NCBI RefSeq assembly: GCF_003576645.1
Contig: NC_044923.1
Location: 959,255-1,023,254 of the forward strand
DNA: 64,000 nucleotides
Direction: 5' to 3'
Source: Ipomoea triloba
Lineage: Eukaryota > Streptophyta > Magnoliopsida > Solanales > Convolvulaceae
Shown in pieces: positions 1 through 9,633 of this stretch (the stretch's first letter is position 1; the number at the start of each line of letters is the position of its first letter). The notes beneath the pieces were generated by a model. The model did not search any database, had not been told where the DNA came from, and saw only the letters and a program-made list of their open reading frames with translations. The translations under genes were made by a program, and so were the position numbers.

Positions 1-69
<69 letters not shown>
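1..69. repeat. (TA)n microsatellite at window edge
   Basis: Uninterrupted TA dinucleotides from the first base, so the array probably continues outside the window. The following 200 bases are AT-rich with no recognisable gene. Confidence 0.95.
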
Positions 70-77
<8 letters not shown>

Positions 78-275
78 AATTTTTTTTAAGTTTCAAGAAA
101 AATTTATGCAATATAAATGCAGTATATAATTTTTATTTTAATTTTGACATGTTTAATTTAAATATAATAAAAAATATTAATTGTAATTATAAATTTTATA
201 ATGATATTATGGTTGGTCCATAAAAACTGAGAAAAAATTTAAAATTGATGGGGAGGATGATTTTGTGATTGAGTG

Positions 276-446
276 TACGGATGTCAATTGTACCCGTACT
301 CGACGGGGAACTCAACTCCCCACCCCAACGGGGATGGGGATGGGGACAAAAATAGGGAAACGGGGACAGGGATGGGATGATATTTAATTCCCCGGCGGGG
401 ACGGGGATGGGGATGGGGAGTACTCCCCTCGCCCCGCTCCGTCCCC

Positions 447-496
<50 letters not shown>

Positions 497-990
497 ATTT
501 ATATATATATATTACTACTTTCGTCCCAAAATGGTTGTCTGGTTCGTTTAACGAGACTTGATCGAAGTAATTTTTAATCCAATTTTTCATAATAATAAGT
601 TTAGCGTTAATAAATAAAATTTATATATTTAGAAATTGCATTAAAAGTACTATTAAACACAACAAATTAAATTTAAAAATAATAAAAAATTACTAAAGAA
701 AATAAGCAAAGAAGAAAAAGTTGGTTTGACTAATGAATAGTAAATAGGACAGGTAAAATGAGACAGAGGGAGTAGTATTTAAGTTGAGATGGATATAAAA
801 TTTTTAATTCTTATAATTTAAAAAAGCATCGGTGATTCCCCGTTCCCCGATAATCCCCGTGGGGATGGGGATGGGGAGATTTTTTCCATCCCCGACGGGG
901 ATGGGGACGGGGGTGGGGATTGGTCGAGAAAGTCGGGGGCGGGGATGGGGGGTATGCCCCCGCCCCCACCTCGCCCCGTTGACATCCCTA
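276..990. mobile_element. Non-autonomous hAT-type element, GC-rich arms, 8-bp target duplication
   Basis: The element starts with tacggatgtcaa, and its other end read on the opposite strand is tagggatgtcaa, so the terminal inverted repeats match at 10 of 12 bases. The same 8 bases, attgagtg, flank it at 268-275 and 991-998, as expected for hAT transposition. Both arms consist of short repeats of the type ggggatgggg (about 300-450 and 830-985) around an AT-rich core with a TA microsatellite (450-505). It has no transposase reading frame; the ORFs across it are translations of the repeats. Confidence 0.85.
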
Positions 991-1290
991 ATTGAGTGAG
1001 ATAGTGGACGATGAAGTGAATGTTGAGAGTCATACATCGTTGTAAGAGTATTCATATCAATGGATGTTTGGTAGCTTTTTGTGGAGTCTAGTGTGATGTG
1101 AAGGTGAGAGAAGGCAATCGTTATATCGTACACGATTTTTAAGTAGTTTTTGTAAGTGTGATTAGGAAAGAGAAAATGAGAGAAGAAAATGAGAAAATGT
1201 TAGGGGTGTGCATGATTTCGCTGGGCGCGTAAGAACTTGCGTTGGAAAATCCGGAAATCCCTATTTCAAAGTAAATTAAGTTCACTATAA

Positions 1291-1400
1291 GCCAAATACT
1301 TTGTGGTCAAGCGGCAACTGGTGTATACTCTCATGTGGAAGGGAATGAGTTCGAGTCTCGGTAGTTTCACTACTTTGGGAAAGTAGCAGAAGGGTTTTCC
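1291..1400 (+). mobile_element. tRNA-derived SINE, degraded copy (family A)
   Basis: The 5' part has a polymerase III box A-like stretch (tttgtggtcaagcggcaac) and a box B-like stretch (gagttcgagtctc), followed by a gggaaagtagc segment. Better copies of the same family lie at 23,121, 41,342 and (minus) 63,684. The 3' tail of the family is not recognisable here. A 9-bp match tcactataa lies at 1,282-1,290 and again at 1,487-1,495; it could be a target duplication but may be chance. Confidence 0.5.
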
Positions 1401-1490
1401 GAAAGAGTCAGTGTGCCAGTGGACTTTTCCGGAAAAGTCCATAAAAGGATGACAACAGGTCACTATATAAACTCCTCCAAATCTAATCAC

Positions 1491-1498
1491 TATAAATA
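1491..1498 (+). promoter_or_regulatory. TATA box candidate
   Basis: TATAAATA lies 41 bases before the ATG at 1,539. A second TATA-like stretch (tatataa) is at 1,464-1,470. Assigned to the membrane-protein ORF downstream. Confidence 0.4.
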
Positions 1499-1538
1499 TC
1501 AACACGGATATACCTATGAATGCAATACTTGCTTAGAT

Positions 1539-2150
1539 ATGGCGGCCTTTCTTTCTTTTATTCATAAATGGTTTGGTTTATGCAGAAAAGCTTTTTTTCC
1601 AGCTTCGAGATTGTTAAACAGCATTTTCTCGATGATCTGTCTCCCCCTCCGGCCCCCTCCACCCTCCACCCTCCAGTTTCTTTCTCTGCTCGTCGCACTC
1701 GTCCAGCTTCAGTACAACGGAAAACAAAATTCTCCCTTCGAAATCCACCCCATCATTCTCAACATAGCTGTTGTCAGTTTGATCCTTTATGTAATAATAG
1801 TACATGAAGTTTCGCATTGGCTGCCTTCCAACTCCAACTCGCTGTCTCGACTCAATCTTGCTAGCAATCTTTTTGCTGCAATTTCCCGCAATACGGTGTT
1901 TATATGTATTGCCACAATTCTTTTGCCCGACAAGATCAAACCCTACTTCTACATCCCCTGCTCTTTCATCTTAACTGCTATTACAGTGTATTCAATCTTC
2001 AAGCTTCTGCGTCATCCCCCGCCAGAACAGACGTCAGTTTGGAGAAGAATGCTTCGACCTGCTGCTTCACCAACTGCTTGGTTAGTTTGGGTAACGGAGA
2101 GATTCAACCCCAGACATGGAGATGGATTACTTCCAGTAAGTTTTCCATGA
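1539..2150 (+). CDS. Hypothetical small membrane protein (203 aa)
   Basis: Not a family I recognise. I chose the ATG at 1,539 (MAAFLSF...) because TATA-like motifs lie just before it; the frame is open further upstream to 1,413, but that part runs through SINE-like sequence. A proline stretch lies at residues 38-42. Hydrophobic segments at about 72-90, 118-130 and 138-156 look like two or three membrane spans, and the C-terminus is polar. Near the end the codons CCA|GTAAGT (donor at 2,136) form a strong splice donor in phase 0. With an acceptor at ttcacag near 2,202 the frame would stay open past 2,300, so the annotated stop may not be the real C-terminus. Organ, function and partners are unknown. 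It could be a chance ORF, but its length and promoter-like context favour a real gene. Confidence 0.5.
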   Translation: MAAFLSFIHKWFGLCRKAFFPASRLLNSIFSMICLPLRPPPPSTLQFLSLLVALVQLQYNGKQNSPFEIHPIILNIAVVSLILYVIIVHEVSHWLPSNSNSLSRLNLASNLFAAISRNTVFICIATILLPDKIKPYFYIPCSFILTAITVYSIFKLLRHPPPEQTSVWRRMLRPAASPTAWLVWVTERFNPRHGDGLLPVSFP

Positions 2151-3703
2151 ATATATGCTTGGTTAGTATGAGGCTAATTAAGGCCGGGGGCTTTCACAGT
2201 TGTTAATTATAGAAAATGTGTGTTCCACGCTTCGTGTTCGGGACTTATGTTTTTTATTACTCCGTAGTAATAAATTAATTAGGGTTTTATTCTCGTTTTG
2301 TCCTCATCAAGTTGTGCTACGTTAGATTATCTTTCTTTCTTGGGTTTGGATGTAATGAAAGCAATAAAAAGGTCAAAATATGTTGCGAAATTTTATACTT
2401 TAATTCGTATACTTCATAGTTCATACAATAAATGCACACCAAGTTGTTAACATAGATTCATTCTATGCATGTAATTTTATTCCTCTAATACCTCTATATA
2501 CAAATTATTCTTTTTTTTTTTTTTTAAATAATGTGATGCCCCCAAAATTTTGGCTAATTATGTCTATTGCACATTGATTTCTTTTTTAGTGCATATATAT
2601 ATGACCTTGACATTTTTCAAAAAAAAAAAGGAAAATTTTGACGATTCTACGGCCAGCTACTAACAATGCATCTAACAATTCCTCCCTTTTACAGTCAAGA
2701 AAGCCCATTTGACTTATCCAGTCAACTGCAACTATTTTATGACCAATGAATTGAAAGTTGAGTTATCACGGCAACGGCGCGAATGAATTAAGTTAAAGGA
2801 TAAATTTGTCCTTTTTTTTTTAGATAGAGGATGGTGAGAAGCATATCGGAGTAGCAGCGTGCTTGCAGTATAGTTAGGGGGCTTAATTGCACTTTCTACA
2901 CAACGTAGGAGGTCAATTTGACACTTTTTCCTAATATTTTTTAATGGACGAAATGTGAAATTGCCGTAGGGCATGATGAGCTAATATTAAGAGGTAGGAT
3001 TAGGGTGTAAAGATGATAATTAGAGAGCCCACTAGGCACTAGGGATAGACAGGACAAAAGACACAAAATCTAACCACATATAATACAAAAGTAATTTTAC
3101 GGCTTATCGCTAGAAATAACAAAATATGCAAAATGGATAGAAAAGCAAAAACGAAAGAAAGCTACAATTCATTTTTATATGATTTTTAAATTTTTTTCTC
3201 GAAAGGACAAAACTACCTGATGGATACAATAAATCAAGAATGATTCAATCAACCGATTCATGTCCTCCTGCTCGAAAGAATATGCTCATGATTATTGTTG
3301 TCGGAGTGTTAATAAATTAGGGTTGTATTCTAGTATGTATATATTCTCCTACCCCCAATTCTCCTCTACGTTAGATTCTCTTTCTTTCATTCTTTAGTAA
3401 TTAATATGTTACTGAAATTTTATACTGAGGCATTAAACACACAAAAATTATACAATTTGTTGTGAATTGAGGTGTATTATTGTGTGAATAATTATATATA
3501 TATAGTTTACATCTTAAAAAATAGTAAGATCATATATCTGGCCGTTGGTCGTCTCTCACTTCGTTCCACCACCGGCATCGTTTAGATATGGTAAGCTCTC
3601 CACTTTTTATTTTATTTTATTTTTAAATCTTTTCTTCCATATCAGATCTGGTAATATTTTTTCTTTCCATATATGATGCTGAGACTTGGGGGGTTCTTTC
3701 AAC
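2151..3703. other. Intergenic, AT-rich
   Basis: Homopolymer runs and short AT-rich repeats. 2,870-2,940 carries a dispersed stretch (gggcttaattgcac...) typical of plant intergenic repeats. No gene is supported. Confidence 0.6.
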
Positions 3704-4078
3704 ATGGGCGTGGAAGAGGGATGCGAGCAGATTGAGGGTTCTGTGGGTGAGAACGAAGCATATAAGGTCTGTGAAGCCAGCACCAATTCAAGCAGGACGA
3801 AAGGTTTGTGTTTGTTATTTATGCTCCTATAGTGTTGCAAAAATCTCCAAACTGAGGCGAATTGATCCATAGGCGTCCGCCTAGGTGGCCGAGGCAGCCC
3901 CTAGTACCTAACTCGATCGACTAAGCTGAGTTGGCAGCCGACTCGATCAAATTTGGCAAGTTAACTCGCCCAACTCAACAAAGTTAGCCGAGTTAATTCG
4001 AGCGAGTCAGCCTTTGTTAATTTTTTTTAATAATATTTATATATATTTAAATTTATTTATTTATATAAGTAAGAGAAG

Positions 4079-4139
<61 letters not shown>

Positions 4140-4405
4140 TTATTTTTTTGTTTTTATAGGTTGCTGCTTAAGTACCGTCTAAGCGCAACCTAAACCGCTT
4201 GGGCGTTAAACGCTAGTCTATGACCCTTTAATTAGAAGTCTGTTGCTTATTTTTACTAATTTTCTAACTTGATTATTGTTTTCTGAAGAAACTTTGGATG
4301 TTTGCATTTGCAGGCACTAGACCATGTTAATGGTACAAATTTGGAAACAAAGCTTGAGGTTTCAGAAGAAAGAGACATCGGAGAGGAGGTGCATGCATTA
4401 AGATA
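3704..4405 (+). other. Possible small gene or gene fragment: two exon-like pieces
   Basis: An ATG at 3,704 opens 33 codons (MGVEEGCEQIEGSVGENEAY and onward, acidic) up to a donor-like aaag|gtttgtg at 3,803. A second piece after ttgcag at 4,313 reads ALDHVNGTNLETKLEVSEER and ends in a stop at 4,403-4,405. Both have protein-like composition, but joined directly they are out of phase, so a middle exon would be needed or one piece is not coding. A hAT-like MITE (3,868-4,225) lies between them. I do not recognise the product. This could be a decayed or truncated gene. Confidence 0.25.
3868..4225. mobile_element. hAT-like MITE with (TA)n core
   Basis: The arms carry the family's signature (ggcgtccgcctaggtggc on the left; taagcgcaacctaaaccgc and gggcgttaaacgctagtc on the right) around a TA microsatellite at 4,081-4,136. 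Related copies: 12,809-13,341, about 16,055-16,426 and 48,239-48,415. Exact ends are not resolved in this copy. Confidence 0.6.
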
Positions 4406-4496
4406 ATGGAGCAAGTGTAGCACAACTGGCTTGTTGTTTTTTCCTCTTGCCGACACTTTGAATATACTGTAGTAGTCCAAAAGGTCAGGTTGGAAT

Positions 4497-5094
4497 TTGC
4501 TGTTCGCCGACCTGCAATATATATTGCCAGGAGATCGTCGCCGCCGGAGTCCCAGCCCTATCGTACCGGAAAACGCGCATAATCCGCCACTTGATGCGGC
4601 TGATATTTTTGCCGGCTGCGACGACCCTCTCCCGCTAACTGATCATGTGCTAACCAACTTTGAAGATTTTGATGAAAACCCCCCCAAAACCAAGCTCGTT
4701 TCATCATCGAAAGAGGTTGTTATCGCCAGTCCGCTGTTGTTTCGAGAGAGGGAGAGAACATATTGACGGAATCATCATCAGCGTCACCGACTTGTCCATC
4801 GGAGTGAGCCTACTACCTGCCGTCGCTGGAGCTTCACCGCCGAGAGAGCTGTTCATCGGAGAGGAGGTTGTAACCGTTCGCCGACAAGGAAGATGTCCAA
4901 TCGCCACCGTCCGCAACCACAGTTCACCGCGAGAGTTCGAAACACCACAGTCACGCCGCAATGTCGCCGGTCATCATCTACTGCCCGCCGGAGATAGGAA
5001 GGACGACGGAGCCACGCTGCTGCTGTTGTTATTGTTTCGCCGGAAAACTAAAATATTTAGCCAGAATGTGAGTTGCGCAATAGGATCTTCCTAA
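4497..5094 (+). other. GC-rich island with overlapping open frames, unidentified
   Basis: This block is far richer in GC and CG than its surroundings. It holds an open frame 4,497-4,766 (including TDHVLTNFEDFDENPPKTK) and another at 4,660-5,094 in a different frame. The first looks protein-like and acidic, the second is arginine- and serine-rich. The composition resembles a plant first exon plus 5' leader, or a gene fragment captured by a transposon. I do not recognise the protein. From 4,828 on it is repeated exactly at 6,556. Confidence 0.3.
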
Positions 5095-5756
5095 TAATTT
5101 ATTTCTTCAAAATAATTATACAAGAGTGAAATTTAATTCGTGCACCATAAAAAAAAAAGAATGGAAAATTAAAAACTAGCCTATAGGCTATAGATACGGA
5201 TTCTTGTCCGGAGTTCTTACAATTAATAATACATATCCACGCATTAAAAAAATGGTTCAGAAATATAAAAATATATGGATGAAAATGTTTATTCTTGAAC
5301 AACATTCGATATTTCCAGCAGCAGATGTGAAGTGTGACGAGAATCTGCACGAACCGTTATGTGTTCATTACACTATGAACCATATGTGAGCCTGTATCGC
5401 TCCTCCAAGTAGTCCCCGGAGCGAATAGGAGGGAATCTGTATATACTCAAAAATAAAGCAAATAAGAAATCATAGGCTTCACATCAAGCTGACAACGAGA
5501 ATTACGCAAATTATATTATGGACAAGGATCTAAATTATGTATTTTTAGTTAATAAATCTGAACAAGGTCCACAGTGTATGGTGAACATGGATGCATGATA
5601 TAACTATTATGGGTCACAGGCTTGGGCCAGCCCAAAATGTGACAAGTGGGCTAGTCAAACAGTGGTAGCAGAATGGGCTGTGGGCTTGGACCAAGAACAG
5701 GGGGTGAGTCGTTTAGCAAAAATAATATTCTAATTGACAAGAGAGAAAGAGATCTT

Positions 5757-6295
5757 CAATCGTTATACCCTGCACCACGGTGTACATAGCAATGTGCACC
5801 ACGAACGTAAAACGACGCGGTTTCAATGTTAGTGGACGCGGACGCGAATGACTCCAGGGAATTCATTATCTATAATACACATAATTATTATCTAGAATAC
5901 ACAGAACGTTTGCTTAGAATACACATAATATTTGTCCAGAATACACAGAATATTGACACAAAATACACAGAATTCATCCTCCTAACATTCGAATGCACAA
6001 ACACATCACAACATGTGTTAATAACATGAATACACAGAATATTGACACAAAATACACAGAATTCATCCTCCTAAACATTCGAATGCACAAACACATCACA
6101 ACATTTGTTACTAACATGAATACACAAAACGGTTGCCTAGGATACACAAAATATTAACATAAATACAGACACCGGCCGAACCGAGAAACGTAATTTCCAA
6201 AAAAACGGACAGTTAGTTTACAATGCTCAAAACGACGTCGTTTACGTACGTGGTGCACATTGTTATGTGGACCGTGGTGCACGGTATAATTTGCC
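5757..6295. mobile_element. Mutator-like MITE (family M1), 539 bp
   Basis: The left end is caatcgttataccctgcacc; the right end on the other strand is ggcaaattataccgtgcacc. The shared gtgcaccac and acgacg blocks extend the inverted repeat to about 45 bases. Flanking 9-mers agatctt-type (5,748-5,756 agagatctt, 6,296-6,304 aaggatctt) match at 7 of 9. The interior is degenerate repeats of tacacagaat. The same element is present in opposite orientation at 18,422-18,933. No coding capacity. Confidence 0.75.
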
Positions 6296-6523
6296 AAGGA
6301 TCTTATTAGGAATCTATATATCTGGTTTGAATGTAAGGCAACTATCTAGATTTTTAGTGGCTTATATTCATTGCTAATGTTAGAGCAATAATACTGGCCC
6401 ATTGGTCATCACAGCATTATTCTAATTACCTTTTACTCTTTAATCCCGAAACTAATTCATTGGCTGCCTATAGCCAGGAAATCCTAGTTCTATCCATCAT
6501 AATCTTTCGGGTTGGAAATTTAT

Positions 6524-6529
<6 letters not shown>

Positions 6530-6554
<25 letters not shown>

Positions 6555-6555
6555 N
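6530..6555. other. Poly-C run ending in N (assembly scar)
   Basis: Twenty-five C's and one N. The same context (tcattaac followed by poly-C) occurs at 8,258-8,278 without an N and at 9,138-9,166 with an N at 9,163. Length and content are unreliable. Confidence 0.85.
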
Positions 6556-7484
6556 GGAGCTTCACCGCCGAGAGAGCTGTTCATCGGAGAGGAGGTTGTA
6601 ACCGTTCGCCGACAAGGAAGATGTCCAATCGCCACCGTCCGCAACCACAGTTCACCGCGAGAGTTCGAAACACCACAGTCACGCCGCAATGTCGCCGGTC
6701 ATCATCTACTGCCCGCCGGAGATAGGAAGGACGACGGAGCCACGCTGCTGCTGTTGTTATTGTTTCGCCGGAAAACTAAAATATTTAGCCAGAATGTGAG
6801 TTGCGCAATAGGATCTTCCTAATAATTTATTTCTTCAAAATAATTATACAAGAGTGAAATTTAATTCGTGCACCATAAAAAAAAAAGAATGGAAAATTAA
6901 AAACTAGCCTATAGGCTATAGATACGGATTCTTGTCCGGAGTTCTTACAATTAATAATACATATCCACGCATTAAAAAAATGGTTCAGAAATATAAAAAT
7001 ATATGGATGAAAATGTTTATTCTTGAACAACATTCGATATTTCCAGCAGCAGATGTGAAGTGTGACGAGAATCTGCACGAACCGTTATGTGTTCATTACA
7101 CTATGAACCATATGTGAGCCTGTATCGCTCCTCCAAGTAGTCCCCGGAGCGAATAGGAGGGAATCTGTATATACTCAAAAATAAAGCAAATAAGAAATCA
7201 TAGGCTTCACATCAAGCTGACAACGAGAATTACGCAAATTATATTATGGACAAGGATCTAAATTATGTATTTTTAGTTAATAAATCTGAACAAGGTCCAC
7301 AGTGTATGGTGAACATGGATGCATGATATAACTATTATGGGTCACAGGCTTGGGCCAGCCCAAAATGTGACAAGTGGGCTAGTCAAACAGTGGTAGCAGA
7401 ATGGGCTGTGGGCTTGGACCAAGAACAGGGGGTGAGTCGTTTAGCAAAAATAATATTCTAATTGACAAGAGAGAAAGAGATCTT

Positions 7485-8023
7485 CAATCGTTATACCCTG
7501 CACCACGGTGTACATAGCAATGTGCACCACGAACGTAAAACGACGCGGTTTCAATGTTAGTGGACGCGGACGCGAATGACTCCAGGGAATTCATTATCTA
7601 TAATACACATAATTATTATCTAGAATACACAGAACGTTTGCTTAGAATACACATAATATTTGTCCAGAATACACAGAATATTGACACAAAATACACAGAA
7701 TTCATCCTCCTAACATTCGAATGCACAAACACATCACAACATGTGTTAATAACATGAATACACAGAATATTGACACAAAATACACAGAATTCATCCTCCT
7801 AAACATTCGAATGCACAAACACATCACAACATTTGTTACTAACATGAATACACAAAACGGTTGCCTAGGATACACAAAATATTAACATAAATACAGACAC
7901 CGGCCGAACCGAGAAACGTAATTTCCAAAAAAACGGACAGTTAGTTTACAATGCTCAAAACGACGTCGTTTACGTACGTGGTGCACATTGTTATGTGGAC
8001 CGTGGTGCACGGTATAATTTGCC
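7485..8023. mobile_element. Mutator-like MITE M1, copy within the duplicated block
   Basis: Identical to 5,757-6,295 at offset 1,728; present because the surrounding block is duplicated. A further 3' part is repeated at 8,746-8,903. Confidence 0.75.
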
Positions 8024-9131
8024 AAGGATCTTATTAGGAATCTATATATCTGGTTTGAATGTAAGGCAACTATCTAGATTTTTAGTGGCTTATATTCATT
8101 GCTAATGTTAGAGCAATAATACTGGCCCATTGGTCATCACAGCATTATTCTAATTACCTTTTACTCTTTAATCCCGAAACTAATTCATTGGCTGCCTATA
8201 GCCAGGAAATCCTAGTTCTATCCATCATAATCTTTCGGGTTGGAAATTTATCATTAACCCCCCCCCCCCCCCCCCCCCGCCAAAAAAAAAAAAGAGCAAT
8301 CTTTATGACCTGACTGATTCAAGAAAGAACGTAACTGCATAAATTCCAGAAATTTTGTAAGTTCAATAGTTTTTGAGTAGCCTACCTGCAAGGAGATGAC
8401 TTGCTGCAGCAACTCTCCAGACATTCCACCAAACAATCTGGATTAGGATCTATAAAGAAAGCTACCTAGTAGATATACAGACACTGTTAGTTTATGCAGC
8501 ATAACTTATTGCTGCAAGCAAACCACTGTGAAGTGTGAAGTGTGAAGTGGTGAAGTGTGAAGTGCATCACAAATGAAATGGAAATCCATGCCTAGAAGGA
8601 AAAAACCGCATTGCGTTCTCAATTTTGGTCTCTTCATGTAGATTGAGACACTAGCAGAGAACTTTTCTTTTTTCGTTTGACTTAACCATGTAACACGAGC
8701 TTTAGAAAACATGTGAAGGTCATAATACGGGAGGGCAAAGATGTGTAGGATACACAAAATATTAACATAAATACAGACACCGGCCGAACCGAGAAACGTA
8801 ATTTCCAAAAAAACGGACAGTTAGTTTACAATGCTCAAAACGACGTCGTTTACGTACGTGGTGCACATTGTTATGTGGACCGTGGTGCACGGTATAATTT
8901 GCCAAGGATCTTATTAGGAATCTATATATCTGGTTTGAATGTAAGGCAACTATCTAGATTTTTAGTGGCTTATATTCATTGCTAATGTTAGAGCAATAAT
9001 ACTGGCCCATTGGTCATCACAGCATTATTCTAATTACCTTTTACTCTTTAATCCCGAAACTAATTCATTGGCTGCCTATAGCCAGGAAATCCTAGTTCTA
9101 TCCATCATAATCTTTCGGGTTGGAAATTTAT

Positions 9132-9162
<31 letters not shown>

Positions 9163-9633
9163 NCCCGCCAAAAAAAAAAAAGAGCAATCTTTATGACCTG
9201 ACTGATTCAAGAAAGAACGTAACTGCATAAATTCCAGAAATTTTGTAAGTTCAATAGTTTTTGAGTAGCCTACCTGCAAGGAGATGACTTGCTGCAGCAA
9301 CTCTCCAGACATTCCACCAAACAATCTGGATTAGGATCTATAAAGAAAGCTACCTAGTAGATATACAGACACTGTTAGTTTATGCAGCATAACTTATTGC
9401 TGCAAGCAAACCACTGTGAAGTGTGAAGTGTGAAGTGGTGAAGTGTGAAGTGCATCACAAATGAAATGGAAATCCATGCCTAGAAGGAAAAAACCGCATT
9501 GCGTTCTCAATTTTGGTCTCTTCATGTAGATTGAGACACTAGCAGAGAACTTTTCTTTTTTCGTTTGACTTAACCATGTAACACGAGCTTTAGAAAACAT
9601 GTGAAGGTCATAATACGGGAGGGCAAAGATGTG
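7866..9633. repeat. Second exact duplication (7,866-8,745 repeated as 8,746-9,633), probable assembly artefact
   Basis: At 8,745/8,746 the sequence jumps back to the base equivalent to 7,866 (offset 880). After the poly-C/N at 9,138-9,166 the offset becomes 888, and the copy runs to 9,633, where unique sequence resumes. The repeated block includes an exon of the oxygenase gene, so the locus shows one exon twice. Confidence 0.85.
8386..8465 (-). pseudogene. Duplicate of exon 10 of the 2OG oxygenase gene
   Basis: Exact copy of 9,274-9,353 at offset 888 (reads VAFFIDPNPDCLVECLESCC). It sits in the second duplicated block and is probably an assembly copy rather than a second gene. Confidence 0.7.

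Larger units (their letters stand above)
4828..8278. repeat. Exact 1.73-kb tandem duplication (4,828-6,553 and 6,556-8,278), probable assembly artefact
   Basis: Sequence from 4,828 recurs from 6,556 at a constant offset of 1,728 bases, and every base compared matches, including intergenic DNA and a complete MITE. The first copy ends in a poly-C run plus one N (6,530-6,555); the second ends in the equivalent poly-C run at 8,258. A real duplication this young is possible, but a join at a homopolymer with an N is a typical mis-join. Confidence 0.85.

Noticed and set aside
804..1133. Pro-rich minus-strand ORFs at 804-1,133
   Set aside because: They read through the GC-rich arm of the hAT-type element and carry no domain.
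9076..9127. Possible last oxygenase exon (minus): FPTRKIMMDRTRISWL and stop
   Set aside because: It begins like the family's expected FPP-type segment and has an Asp-Arg-x-Arg, but no AG acceptor precedes it, the similarity is weak, and it lies across a poly-C/N scar. Not adopted.
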